Source: Candidatus Coatesiibacteriota bacterium (GTDB lineage: Bacteria; RBG-13-66-14; B26-G2; JAUVZD01). From it: a DNA stretch of 64,000 nt. This document shows positions 28,287 through 39,474 of the stretch, piece by piece (position 1 is the first letter of the stretch; every line of letters begins with the position of its first letter). The notes under the pieces were generated by a model. It did not search any database. It saw only the letters and a program-made list of their open reading frames with translations, and had not been told where the DNA came from. The stretch lies in contig JAUVZD010000012.1 in assembly GCA_030602715.1 (NCBI GenBank), positions 46,242 to 110,241 of the forward strand. The letters are read 5' to 3'. The position numbers and the translations under genes are program-made.

Positions 28287-29081
28287 TTAAAATCCCAGAA
28301 AGAGACGCTCGGCAAGCTCCACCGGCAAACCCGCCCGGCGTATCTTCTCCGCCGCTCGGTTGATGTCATATTCCACCCGATGGACGGTCAGCTCGCCACT
28401 GTCGGTGTCGTAGGTAGCGTAAGCGGAGCGGGGGTCGCCGTCCCTAGGTTGACCCACACTTCCTACATTCACCACCGCTTGCGCTGAGCGCGGTATATGC
28501 AAGGGCGTCTGGGTGGGCTCCCGCCCCAGCGCCGGGGCGCCGAAGAGGAAGATTGCGACAATGTGGGAATGACCGACAAAGAGCATACGCCCCTGAGCGA
28601 CCTCTACAGCTTCCCTGGCGCCGTAGTAGGTCATAATGTAGGGGAAATCCTCAGGTCTTATGGGTGAGGAGTGCACCAGGTAAATATCCTCCTGCTTGTG
28701 GATTAAGGGCAAGTTGGATAGATAATCCAGTTCCTCACCGCTCAACTGTTCTGCGGTCCACATTGCCGCCTGGCGGGCAGAGTAGTTGAACCAATCGCTA
28801 TCCAGCTTTCCGCTCGCCGCCCAATCATGGTTCCCGGCAAGCACCACACCCTGAGCCGGGGAAAGCTTTGCCACCAACCCGGCGGTCTGTGCAGGAGGCT
28901 CAGCACCCTCTACGCCATAGAGCGCTTGCACGGTGTGCAGGCACTCCCTGGGGTTGGCGCCATAGCCGACGATATCCCCCAGACAATGAAGCTCATCCGG
29001 CTTCTCCTGTGCCAGATGCTTCAGGACGGCAACCAAGCCCTCCAGGTTGGAGTGGATATCGGAGATGACGGCGATTTTCAT
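28287..29081 (-). CDS. Metallophosphoesterase (YfcE/PP2A-like)
   Basis: 'IAVISDIHSNLEGL', 'CLGDIVGYGANP', 'GNHDWA', 'VGHSH', 'VVNVGSVGQPRDGDPR'. Confidence 0.88.
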   Translation of the reverse strand: MKIAVISDIHSNLEGLVAVLKHLAQEKPDELHCLGDIVGYGANPRECLHTVQALYGVEGAEPPAQTAGLVAKLSPAQGVVLAGNHDWAASGKLDSDWFNYSARQAAMWTAEQLSGEELDYLSNLPLIHKQEDIYLVHSSPIRPEDFPYIMTYYGAREAVEVAQGRMLFVGHSHIVAIFLFGAPALGREPTQTPLHIPRSAQAVVNVGSVGQPRDGDPRSAYATYDTDSGELTVHRVEYDINRAAEKIRRAGLPVELAERLFLGF

Positions 29082-29515
29082 GGGGATTTGGAGGCGTCTA
29101 TCCGCTTGCGGTCGGCTTGATAGATGGCGTCCAATATGCCGTTTACAAAGGCGTAGCTCTTCTCTCCACTGCCGAACTTCTTCGCCAAGTTGACCGCTTC
29201 ATTGACCGCCACCTTGGGGGGGATGTCCTCGGCATATATCAGCTCATAGATACCCAGGCGGATGATGTTGCGGTCCAGGTCGGCAATGCGCTCAAAGCGC
29301 CACTTCTCCAGAACGGAGGATATCTTCCGGTCTATTTCCTCCCGGTGGGCGAGCACCCCAAAGGCGAGGATGGTGGAATAGGTGCGCTCGTCACTCGCCC
29401 AGCTCTCAGCGGAGTAGAAACGCTCCGCCACCTCCTTGGGCAGGTCGGTGGACGCCTCTATCTGGTAAAGAAGATTGAGAGCCAGTTCCCTGGCTCTTTG
29501 GCGGGAACCCATCAA
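29078..29515 (-). CDS. nusB: Transcription antitermination factor NusB
   Basis: 'RQRARELALNLLYQIE', 'DLDRNIIRLGIYELIY', 'PPKVAVNEAVNLAKKFGSGEKSYAFVNGILD'. Confidence 0.93.
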   Translation of the reverse strand: MMGSRQRARELALNLLYQIEASTDLPKEVAERFYSAESWASDERTYSTILAFGVLAHREEIDRKISSVLEKWRFERIADLDRNIIRLGIYELIYAEDIPPKVAVNEAVNLAKKFGSGEKSYAFVNGILDAIYQADRKRIDASKSP

Positions 29516-29587
29516 GCTCTCCCGGACGACAGTTAGTCCACCGCTCTCCCAGACAATCTGAGGGGGCGTTTCATGTTTATCTACGGG

Positions 29588-30097
29588 CTACTTCCCCGGA
29601 GCGGTAGCACCCTTAGAGCCGGGTGCTTTGCCGGAGAGTGTGGAAAAGAGGTTTGCCATCTCCAGCGCCGAGAGGGCGGCGTCAAACCCCTTATTACCCG
29701 CCTTTGCGCCCGCCCGCTCCAGAGCTTGCTCCAGGTTATCCGGAGTGATCACCCCCAGGATGACCGGAAGGCTGTGCTTCAAGCCCACCTGAGCGATGCC
29801 CTTGACCACTTCGGAGGCGATATACTGGTGGTGGCTGGTGCCGCCCCGGATAACCGCCCCCAGACAGATAATCGCATTGTAGCGACCGGCGGCGGCTAAG
29901 CGGTCGGCGACGAGCGGCAGCTCAAAACTGCCCGGTGCCCAGAAGATATCCACATCCTCGGAAGCCACCTCGTGGCGGGCCAGGCAGTCCAGAGCGCCAT
30001 CACGGAGCTTGGAGGTGATCATCTCGTTGAAACGTGAACAGACCAGGGCAAAGCGTAAACCCTTGCCGGAAAGCGGTGCCTTATAAACATGGGGCAT
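29588..30097 (-). CDS. ribH: 6,7-dimethyl-8-ribityllumazine synthase
   Basis: 'RFALVCSRFNEMITSKL', 'WAPGSFELPLVA', 'CLGAVIRGGTSHHQYIASEVVKGI'. Confidence 0.93.
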   Translation of the reverse strand: MPHVYKAPLSGKGLRFALVCSRFNEMITSKLRDGALDCLARHEVASEDVDIFWAPGSFELPLVADRLAAAGRYNAIICLGAVIRGGTSHHQYIASEVVKGIAQVGLKHSLPVILGVITPDNLEQALERAGAKAGNKGFDAALSALEMANLFSTLSGKAPGSKGATAPGK

Positions 30098-30167
30098 ATT
30101 CCATCTCCCTGAATTGAAAGAGTGCTTTTCTTGCGATGATACTTAAAACCGCCCCCGAAATCAAGCT

Positions 30168-31148
30168 CTATTCCAGGACCATCTCCCTTCGGCTGTAATT
30201 AAAGGTTACCTTGAAATTGGAGAGGAAGTTCACCCCCAATATCCCCGCCACCGGCACATCGGAGAATTCCCTCAACACCCAGCCGCCGGCATCCTCCAGA
30301 AGACATGGAAGGTCCTCAATCGTTCGCCCATCCACAGATAGCCTCTCAATTATGGACTGGGGAAAGGAGCAGGTTCCCTTAAAAGTGACCGTCAAAACAC
30401 CGCCCAAACCCTCTATGGGCTCTATCCCCAAACTCCGGGCATATCCTCTATCCAGCACGGTCATCCCCGAGCAGGTATCTACCAGCATAATAACCGGCTG
30501 CTCATCGTTTATGGTCACCTCCACCAGGGGATAAATGGAAAAGGTGGCTTGTTCCGATATTTGTAGAGGAAGGACGACAGCATCAGGAACAGCGCTCAAA
30601 TAACGCTCATACTCCTCCTGTGCCGGGCGGTTATCGTAATACATCACCACCGAGCTGTGAGGATAGTCTATAGTGACGATGAGCTGGGATAGAATCGCCC
30701 CCCCAAATAATCCGTGCATTTCCCAGTCCATCTTGGAGTTAATTTTCGTTAAGTCCACCACCTCCACATCTTTCATGCCCGGCAAGCGTATATCCCCCAA
30801 CATATAGTAACTCACATTCACCCGGGGGAACTCACTGGTGAAGGTTATGGAAGGTGGCAGCAGGAGACCATACGCCACCTGCGGGGAGAGACCGCCCAGG
30901 GCGCCGGTATCCAAGCAGAAGTTGTAAGGACCCTCGCCTTCCACATAAATAGGTATGGGAATTAGCTCCATACTCCCGGGGGGGAAGGTCTGCTGGAAGA
31001 CCAATAACTCCTCCACCTTGTGGTAGGAGTAAGCCCACTGCTTCAGTCCTGCGGCAGGCTCATCGGCAGAGGAGGTGGCGCCGGACGCGGTCAATAACAC
31101 CGCCGGAAGCGTCAGAAGGATGAGCGTCTTCTCCACTCGGCTTACCAT
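30168..31148 (-). CDS. Aspartyl protease (retropepsin-like/clan AA) family protein, secreted
   Basis: Two D-T-G/S-like motifs: 'FCLDTGALGGL' and 'MLVDTCSGMTVLD'; 'AGILGVNFLSNFKVTFNYSRREMVLE'; N-terminal signal sequence. Confidence 0.72.
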   Translation of the reverse strand: MVSRVEKTLILLTLPAVLLTASGATSSADEPAAGLKQWAYSYHKVEELLVFQQTFPPGSMELIPIPIYVEGEGPYNFCLDTGALGGLSPQVAYGLLLPPSITFTSEFPRVNVSYYMLGDIRLPGMKDVEVVDLTKINSKMDWEMHGLFGGAILSQLIVTIDYPHSSVVMYYDNRPAQEEYERYLSAVPDAVVLPLQISEQATFSIYPLVEVTINDEQPVIMLVDTCSGMTVLDRGYARSLGIEPIEGLGGVLTVTFKGTCSFPQSIIERLSVDGRTIEDLPCLLEDAGGWVLREFSDVPVAGILGVNFLSNFKVTFNYSRREMVLE

Positions 31149-31407
31149 AAGAGCACCTATCAGCCCTTTTTCTTACAGGTGAAGCGAAAGCGTTTGAGAA
31201 AGTTTACCCTATTATTGGTCATTTGGAAAGAAGGTAACGGCGGAAGCGATTGGGGAAGACCGTCTGGATTGGAAGGAATATTATCTGGATAGGAGACCCC
31301 TCATCCTTTCGCTCAGGTGTGGAGAAGGCTCCACCTTTTCGGGCTCGGTTGCAGGAAGAGGGATAGAGCAATAAAGCGAACGGGATTAGCCCGTAAAATG
31401 ATGTAAC

Positions 31408-32646
31408 CTACGAACGCTTCTTATCTTTGGTCTCCTTCCCCAACTCACCCAGGGTATGACCCAACTTGTCCCGCTTGGTGCGCAGATAGTCAAGGTTCTC
31501 CTCTGTAGGGGTGCATACTATGGGCACCATCTCCACCACCTTCAAGTTATAGGACTCCAGCCCCACCCGCTTCTTGGGGTTGTTGGTCAAGAGGCGGATA
31601 GTGGAGAGACCCAGGTCGGCGAGAATCTGCGCCCCGTGACCATATCTGCGGATATCCGGGCTATGACCCAGGAGGATATTCGCCTCCACGGTATCCATGC
31701 CCTCATCCTGCAGGACATAAGCCCGCAGTTTATCAAGCAAGCCAATGCCCCGCCCCTCCTGACGCATATAGACCAACACCCCCTGTCCCTCTTCGGCTAT
31801 TTTTAACAGGGCATAGTCCAGCTGGTCGCCGCAGTCACAGCGCAGAGAGCGGAAGACATCGCCGGTCATGCACTGGCTATGCACCCGAACCAGGACATTC
31901 TCCGCGCCGTCCACATCGCCCATCACCAGAGCCATGTGAATGTCCTCATCTACGCTACTGCCATATACATGCAGAATGAACTGGCCAAAACGGGTGGGCA
32001 ATTTGGTGGTGAAGAGCCTGCGCACCAGCTTCTCGGTGATGAAGCGGTATTCTATGAGGTCGGCGATGGTGATCATCTTCATATCGTAATCGGCGCATAT
32101 ACTCTCTAAGTCCGGCACCCGAGCCATGGTGCCGTCGTCGTTCATCACCTCACAGAGCACCCCCACCGGATAAAAGCCGGCCAGGCGCATCAAATCCACC
32201 ACCGCCTCGGTGTGACCGGCTCTGGTCAGCACCCCACCGGGGCTTGCCATCAGGGGGAAGATGTGCCCCGGGCGGGCTAGGTCCTCCGGCTGGGCTTTGG
32301 GGTCAGCCATCACCTGCACCGTCTTGGCTCGGTCGGCGGCGGAGATACCGGTTGAGGTCCCGTGCACCGCATCCACGGAGATGGTGAAGCGGGTGTGCAT
32401 CTTGGATGTGTTCTCCGCCTCTGAGACCATACAATCCAGCCTGAGCTCCCCCAACCGCTCCCGAGTGCTGGGCACGCAGATGAGACCCCGGGCATACTTG
32501 GCGAGGAAGTTGATATCCTCGGCGGTGACCTTCTCCGCCGCCATAATCATATCGCCCTCGTTCTCCCTATCCTGGTCGTCAACGACGATTACCATCCGCC
32601 CGTCAGCGATATCGGCAATAGCATCCTCTATTTTGGCAAAGGGCAT
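31408..32646 (-). CDS. ribBA: Bifunctional 3,4-dihydroxy-2-butanone-4-phosphate synthase / GTP cyclohydrolase II
   Basis: 'DDQDRENEGDMIMAAE', 'HIFPLMASPGGVLTRAGHTEA', 'VRVHSQCMTGDVFRSLRCDCG', 'MRQEGRGIGL'. Confidence 0.95.
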   Translation of the reverse strand: MPFAKIEDAIADIADGRMVIVVDDQDRENEGDMIMAAEKVTAEDINFLAKYARGLICVPSTRERLGELRLDCMVSEAENTSKMHTRFTISVDAVHGTSTGISAADRAKTVQVMADPKAQPEDLARPGHIFPLMASPGGVLTRAGHTEAVVDLMRLAGFYPVGVLCEVMNDDGTMARVPDLESICADYDMKMITIADLIEYRFITEKLVRRLFTTKLPTRFGQFILHVYGSSVDEDIHMALVMGDVDGAENVLVRVHSQCMTGDVFRSLRCDCGDQLDYALLKIAEEGQGVLVYMRQEGRGIGLLDKLRAYVLQDEGMDTVEANILLGHSPDIRRYGHGAQILADLGLSTIRLLTNNPKKRVGLESYNLKVVEMVPIVCTPTEENLDYLRTKRDKLGHTLGELGKETKDKKRS

Positions 32647-32650
32647 AGCA

Positions 32651-33298
32651 TCATCCCTCTATAAAACCAGTCCGTCGTAAAAACTCCTCATCTATCCCGC
32701 TCTCCCTTACAAAGGGGCGCACCATCCGCTCCACATACTTGGCGAAGATATCCACTTCCAGGTTGACCGAATCCCCAAGTTCCAATCGCCCCAGGCTGGT
32801 CTGCTCCAGCGTTACCGGGATTAAGGCTACCCGGAAAGTATCACCCTCAATATCCACCACCGTGAGGCTTACCCCGTCCACTGCGATGGAGCCCTGGGGG
32901 ACGATGTAGCGCATAGTGCCCTCGCCTACCCGAATGGTAAGTTCTTTACCCTGACCGGCGGAGACGAACTTCGCCACCTTGCCCAACTCGTCCACATGAC
33001 CCTGCACCAGATGACCCCCAAAAACATCACCCATCCTCAAAGGAAGCTCCAGATTGAGCGGGGCTCCATCGGGCAGATTGCCCAGAGTGGTGCGTGCCAG
33101 GGTCTCCGCTGAGAGGTCGGCGGAAAAGCCCCCCTCCTCTGGACGGGTTACCGTCAGGCAGACGCCGTTTACCGCCACCGAATCGCCCATTGCCAGCCCT
33201 TTCAGTATCCTCTCACAGCCCACGGTCAGCTCGGCACTCTCCCCCATCGGCGTGTGGGAACGCAACACCCCCACTTCCTTTATAATTCCGGTAAACAT
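32651..33298 (-). CDS. ribE: Riboflavin synthase, alpha subunit type
   Basis: 'MFTGIIKEVG', 'SVAVNGVCLTV', 'FGGHLVQGHVD', 'IAVDGVSLTV'. Confidence 0.94.
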   Translation of the reverse strand: MFTGIIKEVGVLRSHTPMGESAELTVGCERILKGLAMGDSVAVNGVCLTVTRPEEGGFSADLSAETLARTTLGNLPDGAPLNLELPLRMGDVFGGHLVQGHVDELGKVAKFVSAGQGKELTIRVGEGTMRYIVPQGSIAVDGVSLTVVDIEGDTFRVALIPVTLEQTSLGRLELGDSVNLEVDIFAKYVERMVRPFVRESGIDEEFLRRTGFIEG

Positions 33299-33312
33299 AA
33301 AAAAATCTTCCC

Positions 33313-34407
33313 TCAGTCCTTCTTCAGATAACCGCTAATCAGGATATCCTCGCCCAGACGGAGGAGCTCAAGCTCCTCAATCCGCAAAGCCCGGGTAATG
33401 CTCTCCACGCCGTGACCGCCCACCGCGACCAAGGCCTCCTCCCCACCGAAGATGAGGGGGGCAACATGCACCAGGACCTTGTCCACCAATCCAGCATCAA
33501 AAAATGAACCCAGAGTCCTGCTTCCCCCCTCCACCAACAAGCTCATCACACCCCTCCTCCCCAACTCTTCCAGCAAGGAGGGAAGGTCTACCCACCCGTC
33601 AACGCCCGGCAGTCTGACCACATCCATACCCAACCTGAAAAGCCCCTCTACCTTCTCCTGGTCTGCATCCTCGGTCACCGCAATCAAGGTGGGCACTTCC
33701 TTTGCACTCCCGGCGATATTGCTGTTGTGGTCTATGTTGGCTTTACCGTCAAGCACCACACGCAGGGGGTTGCGCCCCCCGTCCATCCGGCAGGTCAGTT
33801 GGGGATTATCTGTGCGCACCGTTCCCAAACCGACCAGGATTGCGTCCAGCTCGTTGCGCAGTCTGTGGGAGAACTCCTGCGACTCCGCCCCGGATATGTA
33901 TCTTGAATCCCCACTACGGGTAGCTATCTTTCCGTCCACCGAAGACGCCCACTTTGCCACCACAAAGGGGCGTCCGGTGGTGATGAAGCGGGCGTAAGCC
34001 TCAATCAATCGCTCCCCCTCCTCGGCAAGCAAACCACTCTCCACCTGAATTCCCGCCCGGCGCAGTTCCTCAAATCCCCTGCCCTTGACCCTGGGGTTGG
34101 GGTCCTCAACCGCCGCCACTACCCTGGATATACCCGCCTCTATTATCTGCCTGGTGCAGGGTGGAGTTCGTCCCTGATGGGCGCAGGGTTCCAGGGTGAC
34201 GAAGAGGTCAGCCCCCCTGGTTTTCCCCTCCGCCTCCCCGATGGCAACAATCTCAGCGTGGGGCTTGCCGGCGGAGGCGTGATAGCCCCTGCTTACAATC
34301 CGACCATCCCGCACCAACAACGCACCCACCGGCGGATTGGGGCTTGTGCGCCCCAGCCCCAACCGAGCCAGCTTCAGGGCTTCCTGCATATATTGGATAT
34401 CAGACAC
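33313..34407 (-). CDS. ribD: Bifunctional diaminohydroxyphosphoribosylaminopyrimidine deaminase / reductase
   Basis: 'HAEIVAIGEA', 'LEPCAHQGRTPPCT', 'VAKWASSVDGKIATRSGDSRYISG', 'LLVEGGSRTLGSF'. Confidence 0.95.
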   Translation of the reverse strand: MSDIQYMQEALKLARLGLGRTSPNPPVGALLVRDGRIVSRGYHASAGKPHAEIVAIGEAEGKTRGADLFVTLEPCAHQGRTPPCTRQIIEAGISRVVAAVEDPNPRVKGRGFEELRRAGIQVESGLLAEEGERLIEAYARFITTGRPFVVAKWASSVDGKIATRSGDSRYISGAESQEFSHRLRNELDAILVGLGTVRTDNPQLTCRMDGGRNPLRVVLDGKANIDHNSNIAGSAKEVPTLIAVTEDADQEKVEGLFRLGMDVVRLPGVDGWVDLPSLLEELGRRGVMSLLVEGGSRTLGSFFDAGLVDKVLVHVAPLIFGGEEALVAVGGHGVESITRALRIEELELLRLGEDILISGYLKKD

Positions 34408-34448
34408 CGTCTGTCGCCGTTAGATGCAAAACTACCAACTACTTCTTA

Positions 34449-36818
34449 TTAATTCCCCGCCAGGAATGTCACCGGCTCCGGTGCGCCGTGGGAGCTGTCC
34501 TCCATCAGGAAATCTTTGGGCTGGTGCATATCGCAGAAAGTGGTCGGCTCACTTCCGGCTACGAAATACTCCGCTCTTACCCTGGTGCACTTGCTGGTAG
34601 CCAATAAGCCGGACTCGGTGCAGATGGTCGCCATGGTGTAATTGCCGCGCATCTCAAGCCGTTTCGGTTCCACCCCTTCAAGCGCCTCGCCGATAAACTT
34701 CGCCCATATGGGCACCGCAAGGGACTCACCGGTGGCGGTCATCCCCAGAGATTCGTGGTCATCCAAGCCCACCCACACACCGCAGATAATCTCCGCTGTA
34801 AAACCGATGAACCAGGTATCCGCAGCAAGGTCGGTGGTGCCGGTCTTGCCCCCCGCCGGGCGATCTAAACCGTATCTCTTTGCCAACGCTGCGGTGCCAC
34901 TGTCTATTACCCCTTCCATCAGGCTGATCATCACCGATGCGGTGCCCTCGGCAAGGACTTCCTCCTGCACCGGTCCGAACTCCTCAATCTTGTTGCCGTC
35001 CCGGTCTACGATGTAGCGGATGGCATAGGGCTCCGACTTAACTCCATAGTTGGCGATGGTGGCAAAGCCGGTGACCATATCCATAAGGGTTACATCTGAT
35101 GAGCCCAGGGCAAGGGAATAAACCGGCACCAGCTCACTCTTTACCCCCATCCTGTGGGCATATTCAACTACCGTTTCTACACCCACCCGGTCAATGGTCT
35201 TGGCAGCCACTATGTTGATTGACTGCTCAATGGCGGTGCGGATGGTCATAGGACCGGAGCAGGAACGAGAATAGTTGTGCGGGCGCCAGTAGATACCCGG
35301 TCCCTCCAGCACAAACGGCGTATCCAGGACTACATCGGCCGGAGTGAAGCCGTTGTCCATAGCTGCAGTGTAAAGAAATATCTTAAAGGCGGAGCCGGGT
35401 TGGCGCTTGGACTGATAGGAACGATTGAAGGGGCTCTCCCGAAAATCATAACCTCCCACCATAGCCAGTATCTCCCCGGTGTGGGGGTCCATAGCCAGAA
35501 GCGAGCCCTGGACATAAGGGGGCTGTTCAAAGGTAACCGTCACCGCATTCTGGTCCTTTTTGTAACCGGCTATCTTGACCACGATGGTCTCGCCGACCTG
35601 CACCACCTCCTCCGGCTTGAAGGAAAAAGCCCAAGCCGCCCGGCTGATATCCAGTATGCCGGTAATCCCCCCGCCCATATCCAGGTAAGCCTTGGATTCA
35701 TTCATCTCCACTACCTTACCCTCACGAATCTGCCCCCGCTCCAAATCTGCAAAGGTCAGGTTGGGGTCCACCTTCTTGGGCTTATAGTGGTGGCGGTCAT
35801 TAGCTCGCTCCAAGCCCCACATCAGGGTGTTGGTGGCTATCTCCTGCATCCTCAAATCCAGGGTGGTATACACGCTCAAACCGCCCCGATAGACGGCGCT
35901 GGAGCCGAAGCGCCGCTCCAGTTGACGGCGGATATATTCAGTGAAATAGGGCGCTACGGTATCTATCTGCTTCTTCTCACTCAGGTGAAACTCCTCGGCA
36001 CCCGCCTCCAGAGCCTCCTCTGTGTTTATAAAGCCTCGCTCTATCATCACCGAGAGGATCAGCTCCCGCCGCTTCTTTGCTCCCTCCGGGTCCAGAAAGG
36101 GCGAGTAGGAGGCTGGTGACTTGGGCAGACCGGCAAGCAAAGCACACTCCGCCAGGGTCAGTTCATCGCAGTGTTTGGAGAAATATACTCTGGCGGCGGC
36201 TTCCACCCCGTAAGCCCCATGGCCGTAATAGACCTGATTAAAATAGAACTGGAGTATCTCCTCCTTGGAATACTCCCGCTCTATCTGCACCGCCAACACC
36301 ATCTCCTTGACCTTTCGGGCTATGCTTTTCTCATAGCTGAGGAAGAGATTGCGAGCCAACTGCTGGGTGATGGTGGAAGCTCCCTGGCGACGGCTCCAGG
36401 TGGTGAGGTCCACCCACAACGCCTTTATGATGCGGATGGGGTCCAGCCCCCAGTGGTCGTAGAAGCGCTTGTCCTCAAAAGCGATGGTGGCATCAATGAG
36501 GTTTTGGGGGACATCCTTCAGTTCCACCAGATAGCGTTGTTCAATGTAAAAAGAGGATATTAGCAAGCCGTTGCGGTCGTATATCTTGGTGGGCAGACTG
36601 GGCTGATAGTGCTCCAACTGCTTGACATCCGGCAAGCCCCTGGAGAGCACCTGAATGAGGGCTAGTAAGGAGCCGGTGAGAGTTGAAAAGGAGATAGCGC
36701 AGACGATGCCGAAGATTGCCATCCGCCGCTTCCACACCGCCCAGCCACCGCTTCTCTGGCGCAGGTCACTTGCTCGCCTATTTTTGTTACTGCGAGGGGA
36801 AAGGTCTATCTCAGCCAT
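34449..36818 (-). CDS. Class A penicillin-binding protein 1A (transglycosylase/transpeptidase)
   Basis: 'ATIAFEDKRFYDHWGLD', 'GASTITQQLARNLFLS', 'RQPGSAFKIFLYTAAMD' (SxxK), 'KTGTT' motif. Confidence 0.93.
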   Translation of the reverse strand: MAEIDLSPRSNKNRRASDLRQRSGGWAVWKRRMAIFGIVCAISFSTLTGSLLALIQVLSRGLPDVKQLEHYQPSLPTKIYDRNGLLISSFYIEQRYLVELKDVPQNLIDATIAFEDKRFYDHWGLDPIRIIKALWVDLTTWSRRQGASTITQQLARNLFLSYEKSIARKVKEMVLAVQIEREYSKEEILQFYFNQVYYGHGAYGVEAAARVYFSKHCDELTLAECALLAGLPKSPASYSPFLDPEGAKKRRELILSVMIERGFINTEEALEAGAEEFHLSEKKQIDTVAPYFTEYIRRQLERRFGSSAVYRGGLSVYTTLDLRMQEIATNTLMWGLERANDRHHYKPKKVDPNLTFADLERGQIREGKVVEMNESKAYLDMGGGITGILDISRAAWAFSFKPEEVVQVGETIVVKIAGYKKDQNAVTVTFEQPPYVQGSLLAMDPHTGEILAMVGGYDFRESPFNRSYQSKRQPGSAFKIFLYTAAMDNGFTPADVVLDTPFVLEGPGIYWRPHNYSRSCSGPMTIRTAIEQSINIVAAKTIDRVGVETVVEYAHRMGVKSELVPVYSLALGSSDVTLMDMVTGFATIANYGVKSEPYAIRYIVDRDGNKIEEFGPVQEEVLAEGTASVMISLMEGVIDSGTAALAKRYGLDRPAGGKTGTTDLAADTWFIGFTAEIICGVWVGLDDHESLGMTATGESLAVPIWAKFIGEALEGVEPKRLEMRGNYTMATICTESGLLATSKCTRVRAEYFVAGSEPTTFCDMHQPKDFLMEDSSHGAPEPVTFLAGN

Positions 36819-37046
36819 ATTTTCCCTTTTAGCCTTCGGTGAATACTACATCAACATAAAACCAAATAAGAGGAATTTGGGGTCTCAGAAAAGATATTTT
36901 ACAATGGCACATATTATATACCACCAACCTCCCCCTGTCAAGGATGCAAAAGAGAACACTAAAATCTTTTTGACTTTCCAGATACCACATGATAATATCT
37001 GGCAATTTTACAAATTCAATTCCCCCCGCAAGGAGGAATTCACCAA

Positions 37047-37787
37047 ATGAGCGAAAAGACCACCCTCGGTCGTCTTACCTTCTGGTTCGGACTCGTCGGC
37101 TTACTCTTAATGCTCCTGCTTCTGCTCTACTTCTTCATCCTCGCCTCTCCCGCCACCCAAAGCATAGCCAGGAAAATCGCCCCACCAACCGTCTATCCCT
37201 ACCTAAAAGCGATAAGCACGGTGGTAATAGCGGTAAGCGCCGCCCTTGCCGTCCTGGCAATAGTCCTGGGTATAAGTGGATTGATTAAGAAGAGGCGGAG
37301 AGGCGCCCTTGCCGGGCTCATCTTTGGCACAGTCTGGTTGGTGCTGGTGGTGGTGTTAATAGCGTTAGGGTGGCAGATAGTCTCCGCCCTTAAGGGGGAG
37401 AAGAAGCTGGCAAAGAGCGAGTATGAGAAATATCAAAAATGCCGTGAAAACCAGGAGCAGTTGGAGCTGATTATAAACGAGTTCTGGAAAGCGGACCACT
37501 CCGATGCCAGCGAGGAGGAGATCCTGGGGCTCAACCTGGGTGTGGAGGGCGATGTGGTCAGCTTCAAACTTCCCACCGGTCAGGTCATTCACTATACCGG
37601 GGATATGACCATCTACGACTGCCCCGCCGACGGCAGCGAGGAGGACCCTCAGGGCGAAGATATAGACTATGCGCTGGATTACATAGACCATGAAGGCTAT
37701 GCCCATGTGAAATGCATTGATGAGGCCGGGGTCTCCGCCGGGCACAATGAGGAGGGCTTGGAGGCTTTACCAGATGAGGAGGAGTAA
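37047..37787 (+). CDS. Hypothetical membrane protein, DUF4190-like N-terminus
   Basis: Two to three hydrophobic segments with 'LAVLAIVLGISGLIKKRRRGALAGLIFGTVWLVLVVVLIAL'; acidic C-terminal domain. Confidence 0.55.
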   Translation: MSEKTTLGRLTFWFGLVGLLLMLLLLLYFFILASPATQSIARKIAPPTVYPYLKAISTVVIAVSAALAVLAIVLGISGLIKKRRRGALAGLIFGTVWLVLVVVLIALGWQIVSALKGEKKLAKSEYEKYQKCRENQEQLELIINEFWKADHSDASEEEILGLNLGVEGDVVSFKLPTGQVIHYTGDMTIYDCPADGSEEDPQGEDIDYALDYIDHEGYAHVKCIDEAGVSAGHNEEGLEALPDEEE

Positions 37788-37834
37788 GTGGAGACTGAGC
37801 ATCCCTTCTCACTCTACCGCACATCTCAGATAAC

Positions 37835-37860
37835 ACCCGACCCCCCAAGGGGGGTCGGGT
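37835..37860 (+). terminator. Intrinsic terminator
   Basis: ACCCGACCCCCC/GGGGGGTCGGGT hairpin followed by TCTTATACTTTT. Confidence 0.7.
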
Positions 37861-37919
37861 TCTTATACTTTTATCAGAAAAACCTTGCATTTTGACCCCC
37901 TTTCTGCTAAATTATGTGA

Positions 37920-39428
<1,509 letters not shown>

Positions 39429-39474
39429 TGGAGAAAGGCGCTCCGGGAAACATGATTAACGAACTAAAGGGCAG

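Noticed and set aside
31150-31407. 257-bp non-coding gap downstream of ribBA considered as an FMN riboswitch or ncRNA
   Set aside because: On the minus strand the gap lies downstream of ribBA and upstream of the protease gene. The RFN consensus (AGGGGCAGGGTGAAATTCC...) was not recognised. A covariance scan would settle it.
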